Positions 46,989 to 55,933 of a stretch of DNA of 64,000 bases are shown here, piece after piece. The DNA is from Blastomonas sp. AAP53 (GTDB taxonomy: Bacteria > Pseudomonadota > Alphaproteobacteria > Sphingomonadales > Sphingomonadaceae), in assembly GCF_000331245.1 (NCBI RefSeq), contig NZ_ANFZ01000009.1:310001-374000 (forward strand), in the 5' to 3' direction. Both the position numbers and the translations under genes were made by a program. The notes under the pieces were generated by a model, which saw only the letters and a list, made by a program, of their open reading frames with translations, made no database searches and was not told where the DNA came from. Every line of letters starts with the position of its first letter. Position 1 is the stretch's first letter.

Positions 46989-48044
46989 GTGCCTGCTTTA
47001 GACACCCAATCGCTGCCCGATTGTTCGCTGGATGATGCCGTGGCCTGGGATGCGGTGCTGCGGCGGGACCGGGCGTTTGATGGCCGGTTCGTCACCGGTG
47101 TGCTGAGCACCGGAATCTATTGCCGTCCGTCTTGCGCCGCCCGGCATCCTGCGCGGCAAAACGTCCGGTTTTTCGCGGATGGTGCGGAGGCGCGCGCTGC
47201 AGGGCTGCGCGCCTGCAAACGGTGTCTGCCCGATGATGTCACCCGCGATGAAGCGGCTGTTCTGACTGCGATCCATGCCATTCGGGCCAGCGAGGAGCCT
47301 CTGGCACTGTCCGTGCTGGCGGCGAAGTGCGGCTATTCTCCTGGCCACTTCCAGCGAATTTTCACCCGTCATACCGGTCTTTCCCCCGCTGCCTACGCCC
47401 GCGCCCTGCGCGCAGAACGCGCGCGCGAGGCATTGACGGGCAGCGACCGCGTCACCGATGCAATCTACGCGGCAGGGTTCAGTGCGCCCTCCGGGTTTTA
47501 CGGAACACTTAAGGGGCGGATCGGCATGGAACCTTCGGCATGGAAGAACGGCGGGCAGGGCGTGGTCATCCACTGGACCCAGAGCGACACCAGCCTCGGT
47601 CGCATGCTGGTGGCCTGGACCGGCAAGGGCGTTTGCCGCCTGTCGTTCAACGAGGACGCCCATAGCCTGGCGCAACGATTTCCCGGCGCGCAGTTGATCG
47701 AGGCAGGGGCAGAGGCGAGCCAGTTCGTGTCGGCGGTTGTCGCCGGTATCGAGGCGCCGTCCAGCAACGCCAGCATTCCTGTCGATGTTCGCGGAACGGC
47801 GTTTCAGGAGGCGGTGTGGAAAGCCTTGTCCGACATCCCGACCGGCGAAACGCGCAGCTACGCCCAGCTGGCAGCGAGCATCGGCAAACCTGCGGCTGTC
47901 CGGGCGGTGGGCTCTGCCTGCGGTGCCAACCCGGTCGCGGTGCTCATCCCATGTCACCGTGCCTTGCGCAGCGACGGGACGCTTGGCGGCTATGCCTATG
48001 GATTGCCAATCAAGGTCGAACTGCTCAAGCGCGAGAGCGATTGA
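46989..48044 (+). CDS. ada: Ada: bifunctional AraC-type regulator and O6-methylguanine-DNA methyltransferase
   Basis: I place the start at GTG 46989 because GAGGAG lies at 46977-46982, directly abutting the ATG at 46983 but 6 bases before the GTG; the protein has 351 residues. The N-terminal AdaA domain has the zinc-binding cysteines 45 (methyl acceptor, in GIYCRPSC), 49, 76 and 79. An AraC helix-turn-helix follows (LAAKCGYSPGHFQRIF). The C-terminal methyltransferase domain has FQEAVWKALSDIPTGETRSYAQLA and the active Cys322 in IPCHRAL. It repairs alkylated DNA and activates its own regulon when methylated. Confidence 0.95.
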   Translation: MPALDTQSLPDCSLDDAVAWDAVLRRDRAFDGRFVTGVLSTGIYCRPSCAARHPARQNVRFFADGAEARAAGLRACKRCLPDDVTRDEAAVLTAIHAIRASEEPLALSVLAAKCGYSPGHFQRIFTRHTGLSPAAYARALRAERAREALTGSDRVTDAIYAAGFSAPSGFYGTLKGRIGMEPSAWKNGGQGVVIHWTQSDTSLGRMLVAWTGKGVCRLSFNEDAHSLAQRFPGAQLIEAGAEASQFVSAVVAGIEAPSSNASIPVDVRGTAFQEAVWKALSDIPTGETRSYAQLAASIGKPAAVRAVGSACGANPVAVLIPCHRALRSDGTLGGYAYGLPIKVELLKRESD

Positions 48045-48050
48045 ACCGCG

Positions 48051-49619
48051 CTATTGCCCGGTTCCGGTCCTGGCCTTCGCCTTGGCGGTGCAGCTATAGG
48101 TCAAAACCTCGTTCGGCTGCGCTGGCAGCGCCTGGCGCAGTGCCTTTTGCATATCCTCCAGATCGGCCATCATTGCAGGGTCGGTGGTGCAGCTCTTGTT
48201 CGAATAGCGCGCGCGTATCTTGCGGGCGTTATCCATGGCCGCCAGCCCCAGCTGGAAATTCTCGGTGCGAAATTCGCGCGTTTCGGGGTTGAACTGGTTG
48301 ATCGCCACGAGCTGATCCTCGTTGCGCACGAACACGCGGGTCCAGCCGTCTGCATCTTGCCCGTATTGCGTGCGGTCATTGACACACCCGCTTGGCGTCC
48401 AGTCGATGTCGACAGAGGGCGGCGTGGACGAGATGATCTTGCTGCGTTCGGGCACGATGCGGCACTCGAACATGCCGGCACTCGCCCCGGCAAGCGCGTC
48501 CTTCTGGCCCAGCTCCGCCTTGACGGCTGCGAGCGCGATGTCCTCTGCCTGATCGAAGCCGGGACGCAGCGCGAAGCCCAAGGCAGAGGTCAGCACCAGC
48601 GCCGCCGTGACGCCTCCGGCAATCTTGCGCCGGTCCATATCGCCGCGATCGTGCAGCACCCAGGTCGCTCCTGCACCCAGTCCCGCCAGCACTAGCATGA
48701 CCGCGGCAAAGGCGACATGGTTCTCGCGCGCAGCGATGACAGCGTATTCGGCATCGCGCAGGGCCCGCTCTTCGATGTCGCGCTGGTCTGCCCTGGCGGA
48801 CTGTTGCCGCTCGCGTGCATCGACCGCTGCCTCGGCAGCGCGGGTGCGTTCCTCAGCCGACAGGTCGGCGACAGAGCGGCAGGGCGAATCGGCGAGTTGA
48901 TACTGGACCTTGGCCGATCGCAGGAAGGTGAACAGCTCGCGGTTGGAGACGGCAAAGCCATATTCGGCATCATTGCCATCGGAGAGCGATCCGAAGCTGT
49001 TCACGCCAGCGACGCGGCCGCACAGATCGACCAGCGGGCCGCCGCTGTTGCCCTTGGCCAGCGCAGCGGTGTGCAGGATCGTGTCGAAATCGCGTGTCGT
49101 CCGCCCGCCGGATATGACCCCCGGTGTCTTGACCGGGGCCATCGGAGCCACCGTTTCGCGCGCATCGAGCCCCTGCGCGCGGTCTACCGCAGCCGGATAA
49201 CCGATTGCCATCACCGACGCGCCATCGTCCAGCGGTGTCGCCAGCAGCGCCACGCTGGGCAGGCGGCCCTTTTCCAGCTGGATCAGCGCCAGATCATTGC
49301 GCACTGATATTGCTGTCAGCTTGCCACCATAAGTGGTGGTGCCTTCCGACGGGATGATGCCGATGCGGATGCTGGCATCCTCGCGCATTGGGGCGACCAG
49401 GTGTGCGTTGGTGATGATCTTGTCAGGCGCGACGGCAAAGCCGCTGCCATGGCCGACGTAGAATGTCTCGCCGTCTTCCTCTGCGACCAGCACGACGCGG
49501 ACCACGGAACGGCTGGCCGCTTGAATGTCGTTGGGGTCGGCGGAAAGTGGGGTGGCCACCACTGTGGCGAGCATGGCGAGGGCGAGGGCGATCAGGCGCA
49601 TCGGGTTCATGTCGGCCAT
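48051..49619 (-). CDS. Trypsin-like serine protease with two C-terminal membrane helices
   Basis: From ATG 49619 (MADMNPMRLIALAL) the protein has 522 residues; the ATG at 49610 is about equally good. A signal peptide (RLIALALAMLATVVATPLSA) is followed by a trypsin-like domain with the triad in ITNAHLV (His), RNDLALIQL (Asp) and AKGNSGGPLVD (Ser). A coiled stretch rich in Arg, Ala and Glu leads to two helices (FAAVMLVLAGLGAGATWVLH and GGVTAALVLTSALGFAL) and a C-terminal domain of about 150 residues with four cysteines. No PDZ domain is seen, unlike DegP. Substrate and partner unknown. The gene converges on ada, leaving a 6-bp gap. Confidence 0.85.
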   Translation of the reverse strand: MADMNPMRLIALALAMLATVVATPLSADPNDIQAASRSVVRVVLVAEEDGETFYVGHGSGFAVAPDKIITNAHLVAPMREDASIRIGIIPSEGTTTYGGKLTAISVRNDLALIQLEKGRLPSVALLATPLDDGASVMAIGYPAAVDRAQGLDARETVAPMAPVKTPGVISGGRTTRDFDTILHTAALAKGNSGGPLVDLCGRVAGVNSFGSLSDGNDAEYGFAVSNRELFTFLRSAKVQYQLADSPCRSVADLSAEERTRAAEAAVDARERQQSARADQRDIEERALRDAEYAVIAARENHVAFAAVMLVLAGLGAGATWVLHDRGDMDRRKIAGGVTAALVLTSALGFALRPGFDQAEDIALAAVKAELGQKDALAGASAGMFECRIVPERSKIISSTPPSVDIDWTPSGCVNDRTQYGQDADGWTRVFVRNEDQLVAINQFNPETREFRTENFQLGLAAMDNARKIRARYSNKSCTTDPAMMADLEDMQKALRQALPAQPNEVLTYSCTAKAKARTGTGQ

Positions 49620-49665
49620 CTCATAGTCGCTGGTGACCGAGCGTCCAGCGGGAAACGAACGGCGG

Positions 49666-51831
49666 TCACACAAAGCTGTACGGATCGACATCCACCGCCA
49701 GTCGCACGCCCGGCGGCCAGCGCAGCGGTTGCAGCCATTCGCGGATGATCCGCTGCATTTCCACGTTGCGCCGGGCATGGACGAGCAGGCGGAAGCGGTG
49801 CCGTCCGCGCAGCAGGGAGAGCGGGGCAGGGGCTGGGCCATAGACCGCAAAGCCATCGAGCTCCGGCGCGGTGGCACCGGCCTGGCGCGCTGCATCGCGC
49901 GCCTCGTCATGGTCCTCTGACGAGATGATGATCGCCGCCAGCCGCCCGAATGGGGGGACGTTGGCATCGCGCCGCGCCTGGGTTTCGGCGGTGTAGAACG
50001 CCTCGCGGTCGCCCTGGACCAGAGCATCGATCACTGGTGCGTCGGGGTGACGGGTCTGGATGAACACCTCGCCGGGCTTGGCCGCTCGCCCGGCGCGACC
50101 TGCAACCTGCGCGATCTGCTGGAACGTGCGCTCGCCCGCGCGCAGATCGCCGCCCTCCAGCCCGATATCGGCATCGATGACGCCAACAAGCGTCAGTTCG
50201 GGGAAGTGATAGCCCTTGGTGACCAATTGCGTGCCGATGATGACGTCGATCGCATGCGCTTCCACGGCAGCCACGAACTCCGCCGCCTTTTCCGGCGACC
50301 AGATCGTGTCCGATGTCACGATGGCGCGCCTGGCTTGCGGGAACAGGGCAGCGACCTCATCGGCGATGCGTTCGACGCCGGGGCCGCAAGCGACCAGGCA
50401 ATCGCTTTCACCGCATTCGGGGCAGGCGCTGGGCGAGGGTTCGGCATGGCCGCAATGATGGCAGGCCAGGCGGCCCGTCAGCCGGTGATCGACCATCCAG
50501 GCGCTGCAATTGGGGCATTTGAACCGGTGCCCGCAGTTGCGGCATAAGGTCAGCGGCGCATAGCCGCGCCGATTGAGGAACAGCAGCGATTGCTCGCCCT
50601 TGTCGAGCCGTTCCTGCATCGCAGCCAGCAAAGGCGGCGCGATCCACTGCCCGCGCGGGGGAGGGTTTTCGGTGAGGTCGATCAGCGCAATGCTCGGCAG
50701 CTGCGCACCGCCATAGCGGTGGGTGAGCACCAGCGCTTCGTAGCGACCCGCCTCGGCCATGACGCGGCTTTCCAGCGCGGGCGTGGCGCTCGACAGCACC
50801 ACCGGGCAACTATCGAACCGTCCGCGCATCACCGCGACATCGCGGGCGTTGTAGCGAACGCCATCTTCCTGCTTGAAGCTGGTCTCGTGCGCCTCGTCGA
50901 CGATGATGACGCCCAGGTTGGCATAGGGCAGGAACAGGGCGGAGCGTGCGCCGACGATGATGCGGGCATCGCCGTTGATGATCGCGTTCCACGCCCGCCG
51001 CCGCTCGGTCTGTTTCAGGCCGGAGTGCCAAGGCACCGGCGCTGCACCGAAGCGCGCCTCAATGCGGGTGAGGAACGGCTGGGTCAGCGCAATCTCAGGC
51101 AGCAGCAGCAGCGTCTGCTTGCCTTGCCGCAAGGCCTCTGCGACGGCCTCGAAATACACCTCGGTCTTGCCCGAACCGGTCACGCCGTCGAGCAGGAACG
51201 GCATGGGCTCGCTGCCGCGCACCGCCTGCGCAATGCGATCTGCAGCGGCCTGCTGTTCATCGTTGAGCGCGGGCGTGATGAACGCGGGGTCGGGGCGCGG
51301 ATAGGGGCGATCGACGGGAACCGCGATTGCTTCGAACGCGCCTGCCTGCACCAGCGAGCGGATCACGCCTTCGGACACCCCGGCCAGCGCGGCCAGTTCG
51401 CGCACCGTCGCCTGCGCATCGCCGAGCGTGTCATAGGCGATCTGGCGCTGCGGCGTCATGCGGGGAGGGGGCGTGCCGTTCAGCCGGTATTCGGTGATCG
51501 CCTTGCCCGGTCCCAGCAGCGACCCGCTGGGCAGCGCCATGCGCGCAACGGCTGCGGGGCTGGCGAGGTAATAATCCGCCGTCCATTCGATCAGACGGCG
51601 CAGCGCTGCAGACAATGGCGGGATATCATATCTTGCCGCCACCGGGCGCAACCGGCTGGCCTCGATGTCCTCGGCACCAAAACCGTCGGTTTCCCAAACA
51701 ATCCCATCGATGCGGCGCGGGCCCAGCGGCACCTGAACCACCGACCCTGCAGGCAGGTCCATCCCTGCAGACACGCTGTAGTCCAGCGGGCCGATGGCGG
51801 AATTGAACAGGAGGACGCGCACGCGATTCAT
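49666..51831 (-). CDS. priA: Primosomal protein N' (replication restart helicase)
   Basis: The 721-residue helicase starts MNRVRVLLFNSAIGPLDYSV. It shows the N-terminal DNA-binding domain, Walker A DGVTGSGKTEVYFEA, the DEAH box (IIVDEAHETSFKQEDGVRYNARDVAVMRG), VLSSATPALES, the paired zinc sites (CRNCGHRFKCPNCSAWM and CHHCGHAEPSPSACPECG), and GTQLVTKGYHFPELTLVGVIDAD. It restarts collapsed forks by loading the replicative helicase. It is downstream of era (46-bp gap) on the same strand, and the protease gene follows 46 bp further on, so the minus-strand genes may form a longer transcript. Confidence 0.97.
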   Translation of the reverse strand: MNRVRVLLFNSAIGPLDYSVSAGMDLPAGSVVQVPLGPRRIDGIVWETDGFGAEDIEASRLRPVAARYDIPPLSAALRRLIEWTADYYLASPAAVARMALPSGSLLGPGKAITEYRLNGTPPPRMTPQRQIAYDTLGDAQATVRELAALAGVSEGVIRSLVQAGAFEAIAVPVDRPYPRPDPAFITPALNDEQQAAADRIAQAVRGSEPMPFLLDGVTGSGKTEVYFEAVAEALRQGKQTLLLLPEIALTQPFLTRIEARFGAAPVPWHSGLKQTERRRAWNAIINGDARIIVGARSALFLPYANLGVIIVDEAHETSFKQEDGVRYNARDVAVMRGRFDSCPVVLSSATPALESRVMAEAGRYEALVLTHRYGGAQLPSIALIDLTENPPPRGQWIAPPLLAAMQERLDKGEQSLLFLNRRGYAPLTLCRNCGHRFKCPNCSAWMVDHRLTGRLACHHCGHAEPSPSACPECGESDCLVACGPGVERIADEVAALFPQARRAIVTSDTIWSPEKAAEFVAAVEAHAIDVIIGTQLVTKGYHFPELTLVGVIDADIGLEGGDLRAGERTFQQIAQVAGRAGRAAKPGEVFIQTRHPDAPVIDALVQGDREAFYTAETQARRDANVPPFGRLAAIIISSEDHDEARDAARQAGATAPELDGFAVYGPAPAPLSLLRGRHRFRLLVHARRNVEMQRIIREWLQPLRWPPGVRLAVDVDPYSFV

Positions 51832-51877
51832 CGTGCCTTATCCCATAGGGAGTGCGAGGGCGTGCGTACAGGCGGCG

Positions 51878-52786
51878 TTACTTCACCCAGCCCAGCCCGA
51901 TGGTCTCATAGATTTCGCGGTCCTCGTCCCAGCCTTCCTGCACCTTCACATGCAGGAACAGGTGGACATTGACACCCAGCACCTTGGACAGCTCCGCGCG
52001 GGCCTTTTCGCCGATTTCCTTGATCCGCGCGCCGCCCTTGCCCAGCACGATGGCACGCTGCGTGTCGCGGGCGACCAGGATCTGCTGATGCACCTCGACC
52101 GACCCATCCTTGCGGGTGATATACTGTTCGGGCACCACCGCGCTGGCATAGGGCAGTTCGGCGTGGAGCTGGTTGAACAGCTGTTCGCGGGTGATTTCGG
52201 TGGCCAGAAGCCGTTCGCTGGCATCGGACACCTGATCTTCCGGGAAATGCCATGCGCCTTCGGGCATTGCTGCCGCCAGCCAGGTCTTGAGTTCCGCCAC
52301 GCCATCGCCGGTCAGCGCGCTGACGAAGAACACCTCGTCGAAGCCGCCCGCCGCATGCAGATGCTGCGCCTGTACCAGCAGCTTGTCCTTTGCGGCGATA
52401 TCGACCTTGTTCAGCACCAGGATCTTGCGCTCGGGCCGCATCGCAACCTGCTCGATCAGCCGCTCGAGACGCTCCGACCGCTTCGCCTTGGCATCGACCA
52501 CCAGAGCGATGACATCGGCCCCGTCCGATCCTTCCCAGGCGGCGCTGACCATCGCGCGGTCGAACCGGCGATCGGGATCGAAGATGCCGGGCGTGTCGAC
52601 CAGCATGATCTGCGTCTTGCCCGCCAGCGCGATGCCCAGCAGCTTGGTGCGCGTCGTCTGCGCCTTGGGGCTGGTGATCGCGACCTTCTGCCCCACCAGA
52701 TGGTTGACCAATGTCGATTTGCCGGCATTGGGCGCGCCCAATACGGCCACCAGGCCGCAGCGCGAGGGGGTGTTGTCTTCGCTCAT
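51878..52786 (-). CDS. era: GTPase Era (30S ribosome assembly)
   Basis: Start is ATG 52786 (MSEDNTPSRCG), which overlaps the rnc stop by 4 bp (ATGA); 302 residues. G1 is GAPNAGKS (residues 17-24). TTRTKLLGI (switch I), DTPGIFDPDRRFD (G3), NKVD (G4) and VSAL (G5) follow. The C-terminal KH domain is present (ILVARDTQRAIVLGKGGARIKEIGEKARAELS). Era binds 16S rRNA near its 3' end and couples ribosome maturation to growth. The lepB-rnc-era order with overlapping starts and stops indicates translational coupling. Confidence 0.97.
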   Translation of the reverse strand: MSEDNTPSRCGLVAVLGAPNAGKSTLVNHLVGQKVAITSPKAQTTRTKLLGIALAGKTQIMLVDTPGIFDPDRRFDRAMVSAAWEGSDGADVIALVVDAKAKRSERLERLIEQVAMRPERKILVLNKVDIAAKDKLLVQAQHLHAAGGFDEVFFVSALTGDGVAELKTWLAAAMPEGAWHFPEDQVSDASERLLATEITREQLFNQLHAELPYASAVVPEQYITRKDGSVEVHQQILVARDTQRAIVLGKGGARIKEIGEKARAELSKVLGVNVHLFLHVKVQEGWDEDREIYETIGLGWVK

Positions 52787-53457
52787 CGTCCATGCTCCGC
52801 GAGAAATTGTTTTGCCGCCAGCGTCTCCGCCTCCTGCTTGCTGGTGCCGGTCGCCTCGGCGCTGCCGAGTCCCTTGACCTCTACCCGTACATTGAACCTC
52901 AGATCGTGGTCCGGCCCGGACTTGCCGAGCAGCGTATAGACCGGGGTCTTGCGATTGCGCGCCGCCGCCCATTCCTGCAACTCGGATTTCGGATGACGCG
53001 GCGCTTCGCTGATCGCGCCGATGCGATCGGCCCAATGGCGCTCGATAAACGCCCGTGATGCCTCAATCCCGCCATCGATGTACAGCGCGCCGATCAAAGC
53101 CTCGACGACATCGCCCAGAATGTTGGTGCTGCCCGCGCCGCCATCGTCACGCGCCTGCTTGCCCAGCCGCATCAAGGGACCCAGGTTGCAGGCGCGCGCA
53201 ATCTCGGCACAGCTTTCGCGCGAGACCAGCCGGTTGAGAAACGCCGACATCTGACCTTCTGCTGCCTTGGGGAAGCGGGTGTAGAGCAGATCGGCCACGA
53301 CCATGCCCAGCACCCGGTCGCCCAGAAACTCGAGCCGCTGGTAATCAGGGGTGATGCCGGTGCTGCCGTGGGTCAGTGCCTGCACGAACAGCGCTGCGTC
53401 GCGCGGCTGATGATCGATGATGGGCAGCAGCGCCGACAGATTGATGTCCGGGTTCAA
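52783..53457 (-). CDS. rnc: Ribonuclease III
   Basis: A TTG at 53457, overlapping the lepB stop (TTGA) and preceded by GGGAAGG, gives 224 residues (MNPDINLSALLP). The RNase III domain has the signature DYQRLEFLGDRVLGMVVADLL and the second catalytic region NILGDVVEALIGALYIDGG. The C-terminal double-stranded-RNA-binding domain is PKSELQEWAAARNRKTPVYTLLGKSG ... EAETLAAKQFLAE. It processes rRNA precursors and structured mRNAs. No ATG suits as start. Confidence 0.94.
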   Translation of the reverse strand: MNPDINLSALLPIIDHQPRDAALFVQALTHGSTGITPDYQRLEFLGDRVLGMVVADLLYTRFPKAAEGQMSAFLNRLVSRESCAEIARACNLGPLMRLGKQARDDGGAGSTNILGDVVEALIGALYIDGGIEASRAFIERHWADRIGAISEAPRHPKSELQEWAAARNRKTPVYTLLGKSGPDHDLRFNVRVEVKGLGSAEATGTSKQEAETLAAKQFLAEHGR

Positions 53458-54266
53458 AACCCTTCCCCGATGCGGTCCCACCGCGCGGCGGTGAACCAGG
53501 TCCATGGCAGCAACCAGTTGGCGGACCCGTCGGTGGAGAACACCGATACCAGCGCCCTGCCGACCAGATATTCCTGCGGAACGATGCCGATTCCCTGGCC
53601 TTCGACGGCAGGGAAGCGACTGTCGAGACTGTTGTCGCGGTTGTCGCCCATCAGGAACATATGGCCCTGCGGCACGATGATCGCTTCGGTCGTGTCGCGC
53701 GGCGCATCGATCAGGTCGAGCACGAAATAGCTTTTGCCATTGGGCAAAGTCTCGCGGAAGCGGGGATAGCTGCACACCGCGGTGCCATCCTTGGCGGGGA
53801 TTTCGAAGCTGCGGTCATAGCAGCGCGTGTTGGGGGAAACCGGGATCGTGAAATCGGCAACGCGCTCCTTGCGGATCGGCTCGCCATTGAGCCACACGGT
53901 GCCATCGCGCATCTGGATGGTATCGCCGGGCAGGCCGATCACGCGCTTGATATAGTCTGCGCTGGCACTCGGCGGGGCCTTGAACACCACCACATCGCCG
54001 CGCTCGGGCTGGCTTGCCATGATCCGCCCGGGGATCAGCGGCAGATTGAACGGCAGGCTGTAGCGCGAATAGCCGTACGACCATTTCGACACCAACAGAT
54101 AGTCACCGACCACCAACCGGGGCTGCATCGATTCCGATGGAATGTTGAACGGCGAGATGATGAAGCTGCGCAGGATGAAAAAGAATATCGCAAGCTTGAC
54201 CAGAAATTGCAGAAAATCCGCCGTTTCCGACTTGGGCTTGGGCGTGGTGGCAGCGGTTTCGTTCAT
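53454..54266 (-). CDS. lepB: Signal peptidase I
   Basis: With ATG 54266 (MNETAATTPKPK) the protein has 270 residues. One N-terminal membrane helix (FLVKLAIFFFILRSFII) precedes the catalytic serine, Ser46 in IPSESMQP, and the general base lysine, Lys107 in DYIKRVIGLPGD. The conserved MFLMGDNRDNSLDSR box is present. It cleaves signal peptides on the outer face of the inner membrane. It leads the lepB-rnc-era set and is divergent from pgi (124-bp gap). Confidence 0.96.
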   Translation of the reverse strand: MNETAATTPKPKSETADFLQFLVKLAIFFFILRSFIISPFNIPSESMQPRLVVGDYLLVSKWSYGYSRYSLPFNLPLIPGRIMASQPERGDVVVFKAPPSASADYIKRVIGLPGDTIQMRDGTVWLNGEPIRKERVADFTIPVSPNTRCYDRSFEIPAKDGTAVCSYPRFRETLPNGKSYFVLDLIDAPRDTTEAIIVPQGHMFLMGDNRDNSLDSRFPAVEGQGIGIVPQEYLVGRALVSVFSTDGSANWLLPWTWFTAARWDRIGEGF

Positions 54267-54390
54267 CCTACCCCTTTGCTGACCCGCATTTGCGGCGTCA
54301 AGTCCTGACGCATTTCGGCAAACCCTCTCGCCAAGCCCAGAGCGGGTCGCTAAACCCCCCACCACGCCCGCTGAGCCCGAAAGGTACACC

Positions 54391-55908
54391 ATGTCCGACA
54401 AAGCCGATACCATCTGGCAATCGATTGCAAACGCACCGCGCCACACGCTTTCCAAACTGTTCGCCGAGGATGCGGCGAGGCTTGAACTGCTTTCGACGAG
54501 AGTAGCGCTGGCAGGTACCGATATTCTTTTCGATTTTTCCAAGACACACCTTGATGCAGCGCTGCTGGCGCAGTTCGAGCAGCTCGCCGAGGCGATGCAT
54601 CTCGCGCAGATGCGCGATCAGTTCCTGTCCGGCGCGAAGATCAACTCGAGCGAGGATCGCGCGGCCGAACACACCGCTGAACGCGGCATGGGCGCCGCGG
54701 ATTCGGTCGAGAGTGCAAACACCTTGCACGCCCGCATGGCCGCATTGGTCGATGCGATCGATCAGGGCGTATTCGGCGAAATCAGGCATGTGCTGCATAT
54801 CGGCATCGGCGGATCGGCGCTGGGCCCCAAGCTGGTGATCGACGCTTTGTGCCGCGACAGCGACCGCTATGACATCGCCGTCGTCGCCAATGTCGATGGC
54901 GAAGCGCTGTCCGAGGCGGTGGCGAAATTCGATCCGACCAAGACTTTGGTCGCCATTGCGTCGAAGACCTTCACCACCACCGAAACGCTGATGAATGCCA
55001 CCAGCGCCATCGAATGGATGCGTGAGGGCGGGGTCGAGGACCCTTATGGTCAGCTGGTGGCGCTCACCGCCGCACCCGACAAGGCCGCCGAATGGGGCAT
55101 CGATGAAACCCGCATCCTGCCGTTTTCCGAAACCGTGGGCGGGCGCTATTCGGTCTGGTCGAGCATCGGCTTTCCGGTGGCCATGGCGCTCGGCAACGAA
55201 GGCTTCGCCGCGTTCCGCGCTGGCGCTGCTGCGATGGACGCGCATTTTGCCAGCGCGCCTTTCACGCGCAACATGCCGGTACTCGCCGCCTTTGCCGACC
55301 TGTATTACGCGCAGGTCCGCGGCTGCCAGACCCGCGCCGTGTTTGCCTATGACGAGCGCATCCGCTTGTTGCCCGATTATCTCCAGCAGCTGGAGATGGA
55401 GAGCAACGGCAAGGCGGTGCAGCGCGATGGCACCGCTCTGGGTCGCCCGAGCGCGCCGGTTACCTGGGGCGGGGTGGGCACCGATGCGCAGCATGCGGTG
55501 TTCCAGCTATTGCACCAGGGCACGCACCTGATCCCGGTCGAATTCATCGCGGCGCGGCTGGCAGCGCACGAGTTCGACGAGGCACACCACCGGGCCTTGC
55601 TCACCAACTGCTTTGCGCAAGGGGCGGCGCTGATGCAGGGCAAGGCCAGCGAAGATCCGCAGCGCAGCTACGCCGGCGATCGCCCGTCGGCCACCATCCT
55701 GCTCGACAGCGTCGATCCCGAAAGCCTCGGCGCGCTGATCGCGTTCTACGAACACCGCACGTTCGCCAATGCGATGTTGCTGGGGATCAATCCTTTTGAC
55801 CAGTTCGGAGTTGAACTGGGCAAGGAAATCGCCAAATCCATGGGCAACCGCCAGTCCGGCGATTTCGACCCGTCCACCGCCGCCCTTATCGAGGCGGCAG
55901 GCCTGTAA
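54391..55908 (+). CDS. pgi: Glucose-6-phosphate isomerase
   Basis: The 505-residue enzyme starts MSDKADTIWQSIANAP, after AAAGG. It contains GIGGSALGPKLVIDAL, SKTFTTTETLMN, the PGI signature GGRYSVWSSIGFPVAMALG, the GTDAQHAVFQLLHQGTHLIPVEF segment with the catalytic His, and the final EIAKS lysine region. It interconverts glucose 6-phosphate and fructose 6-phosphate. The shorter length, about 40 residues below the E. coli enzyme, is normal for alphaproteobacteria. gor follows 25 bp later, on the same strand. Confidence 0.96.
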   Translation: MSDKADTIWQSIANAPRHTLSKLFAEDAARLELLSTRVALAGTDILFDFSKTHLDAALLAQFEQLAEAMHLAQMRDQFLSGAKINSSEDRAAEHTAERGMGAADSVESANTLHARMAALVDAIDQGVFGEIRHVLHIGIGGSALGPKLVIDALCRDSDRYDIAVVANVDGEALSEAVAKFDPTKTLVAIASKTFTTTETLMNATSAIEWMREGGVEDPYGQLVALTAAPDKAAEWGIDETRILPFSETVGGRYSVWSSIGFPVAMALGNEGFAAFRAGAAAMDAHFASAPFTRNMPVLAAFADLYYAQVRGCQTRAVFAYDERIRLLPDYLQQLEMESNGKAVQRDGTALGRPSAPVTWGGVGTDAQHAVFQLLHQGTHLIPVEFIAARLAAHEFDEAHHRALLTNCFAQGAALMQGKASEDPQRSYAGDRPSATILLDSVDPESLGALIAFYEHRTFANAMLLGINPFDQFGVELGKEIAKSMGNRQSGDFDPSTAALIEAAGL

Positions 55909-55933
55909 CGGTCGATCCCAGGAGTAAGATTGA

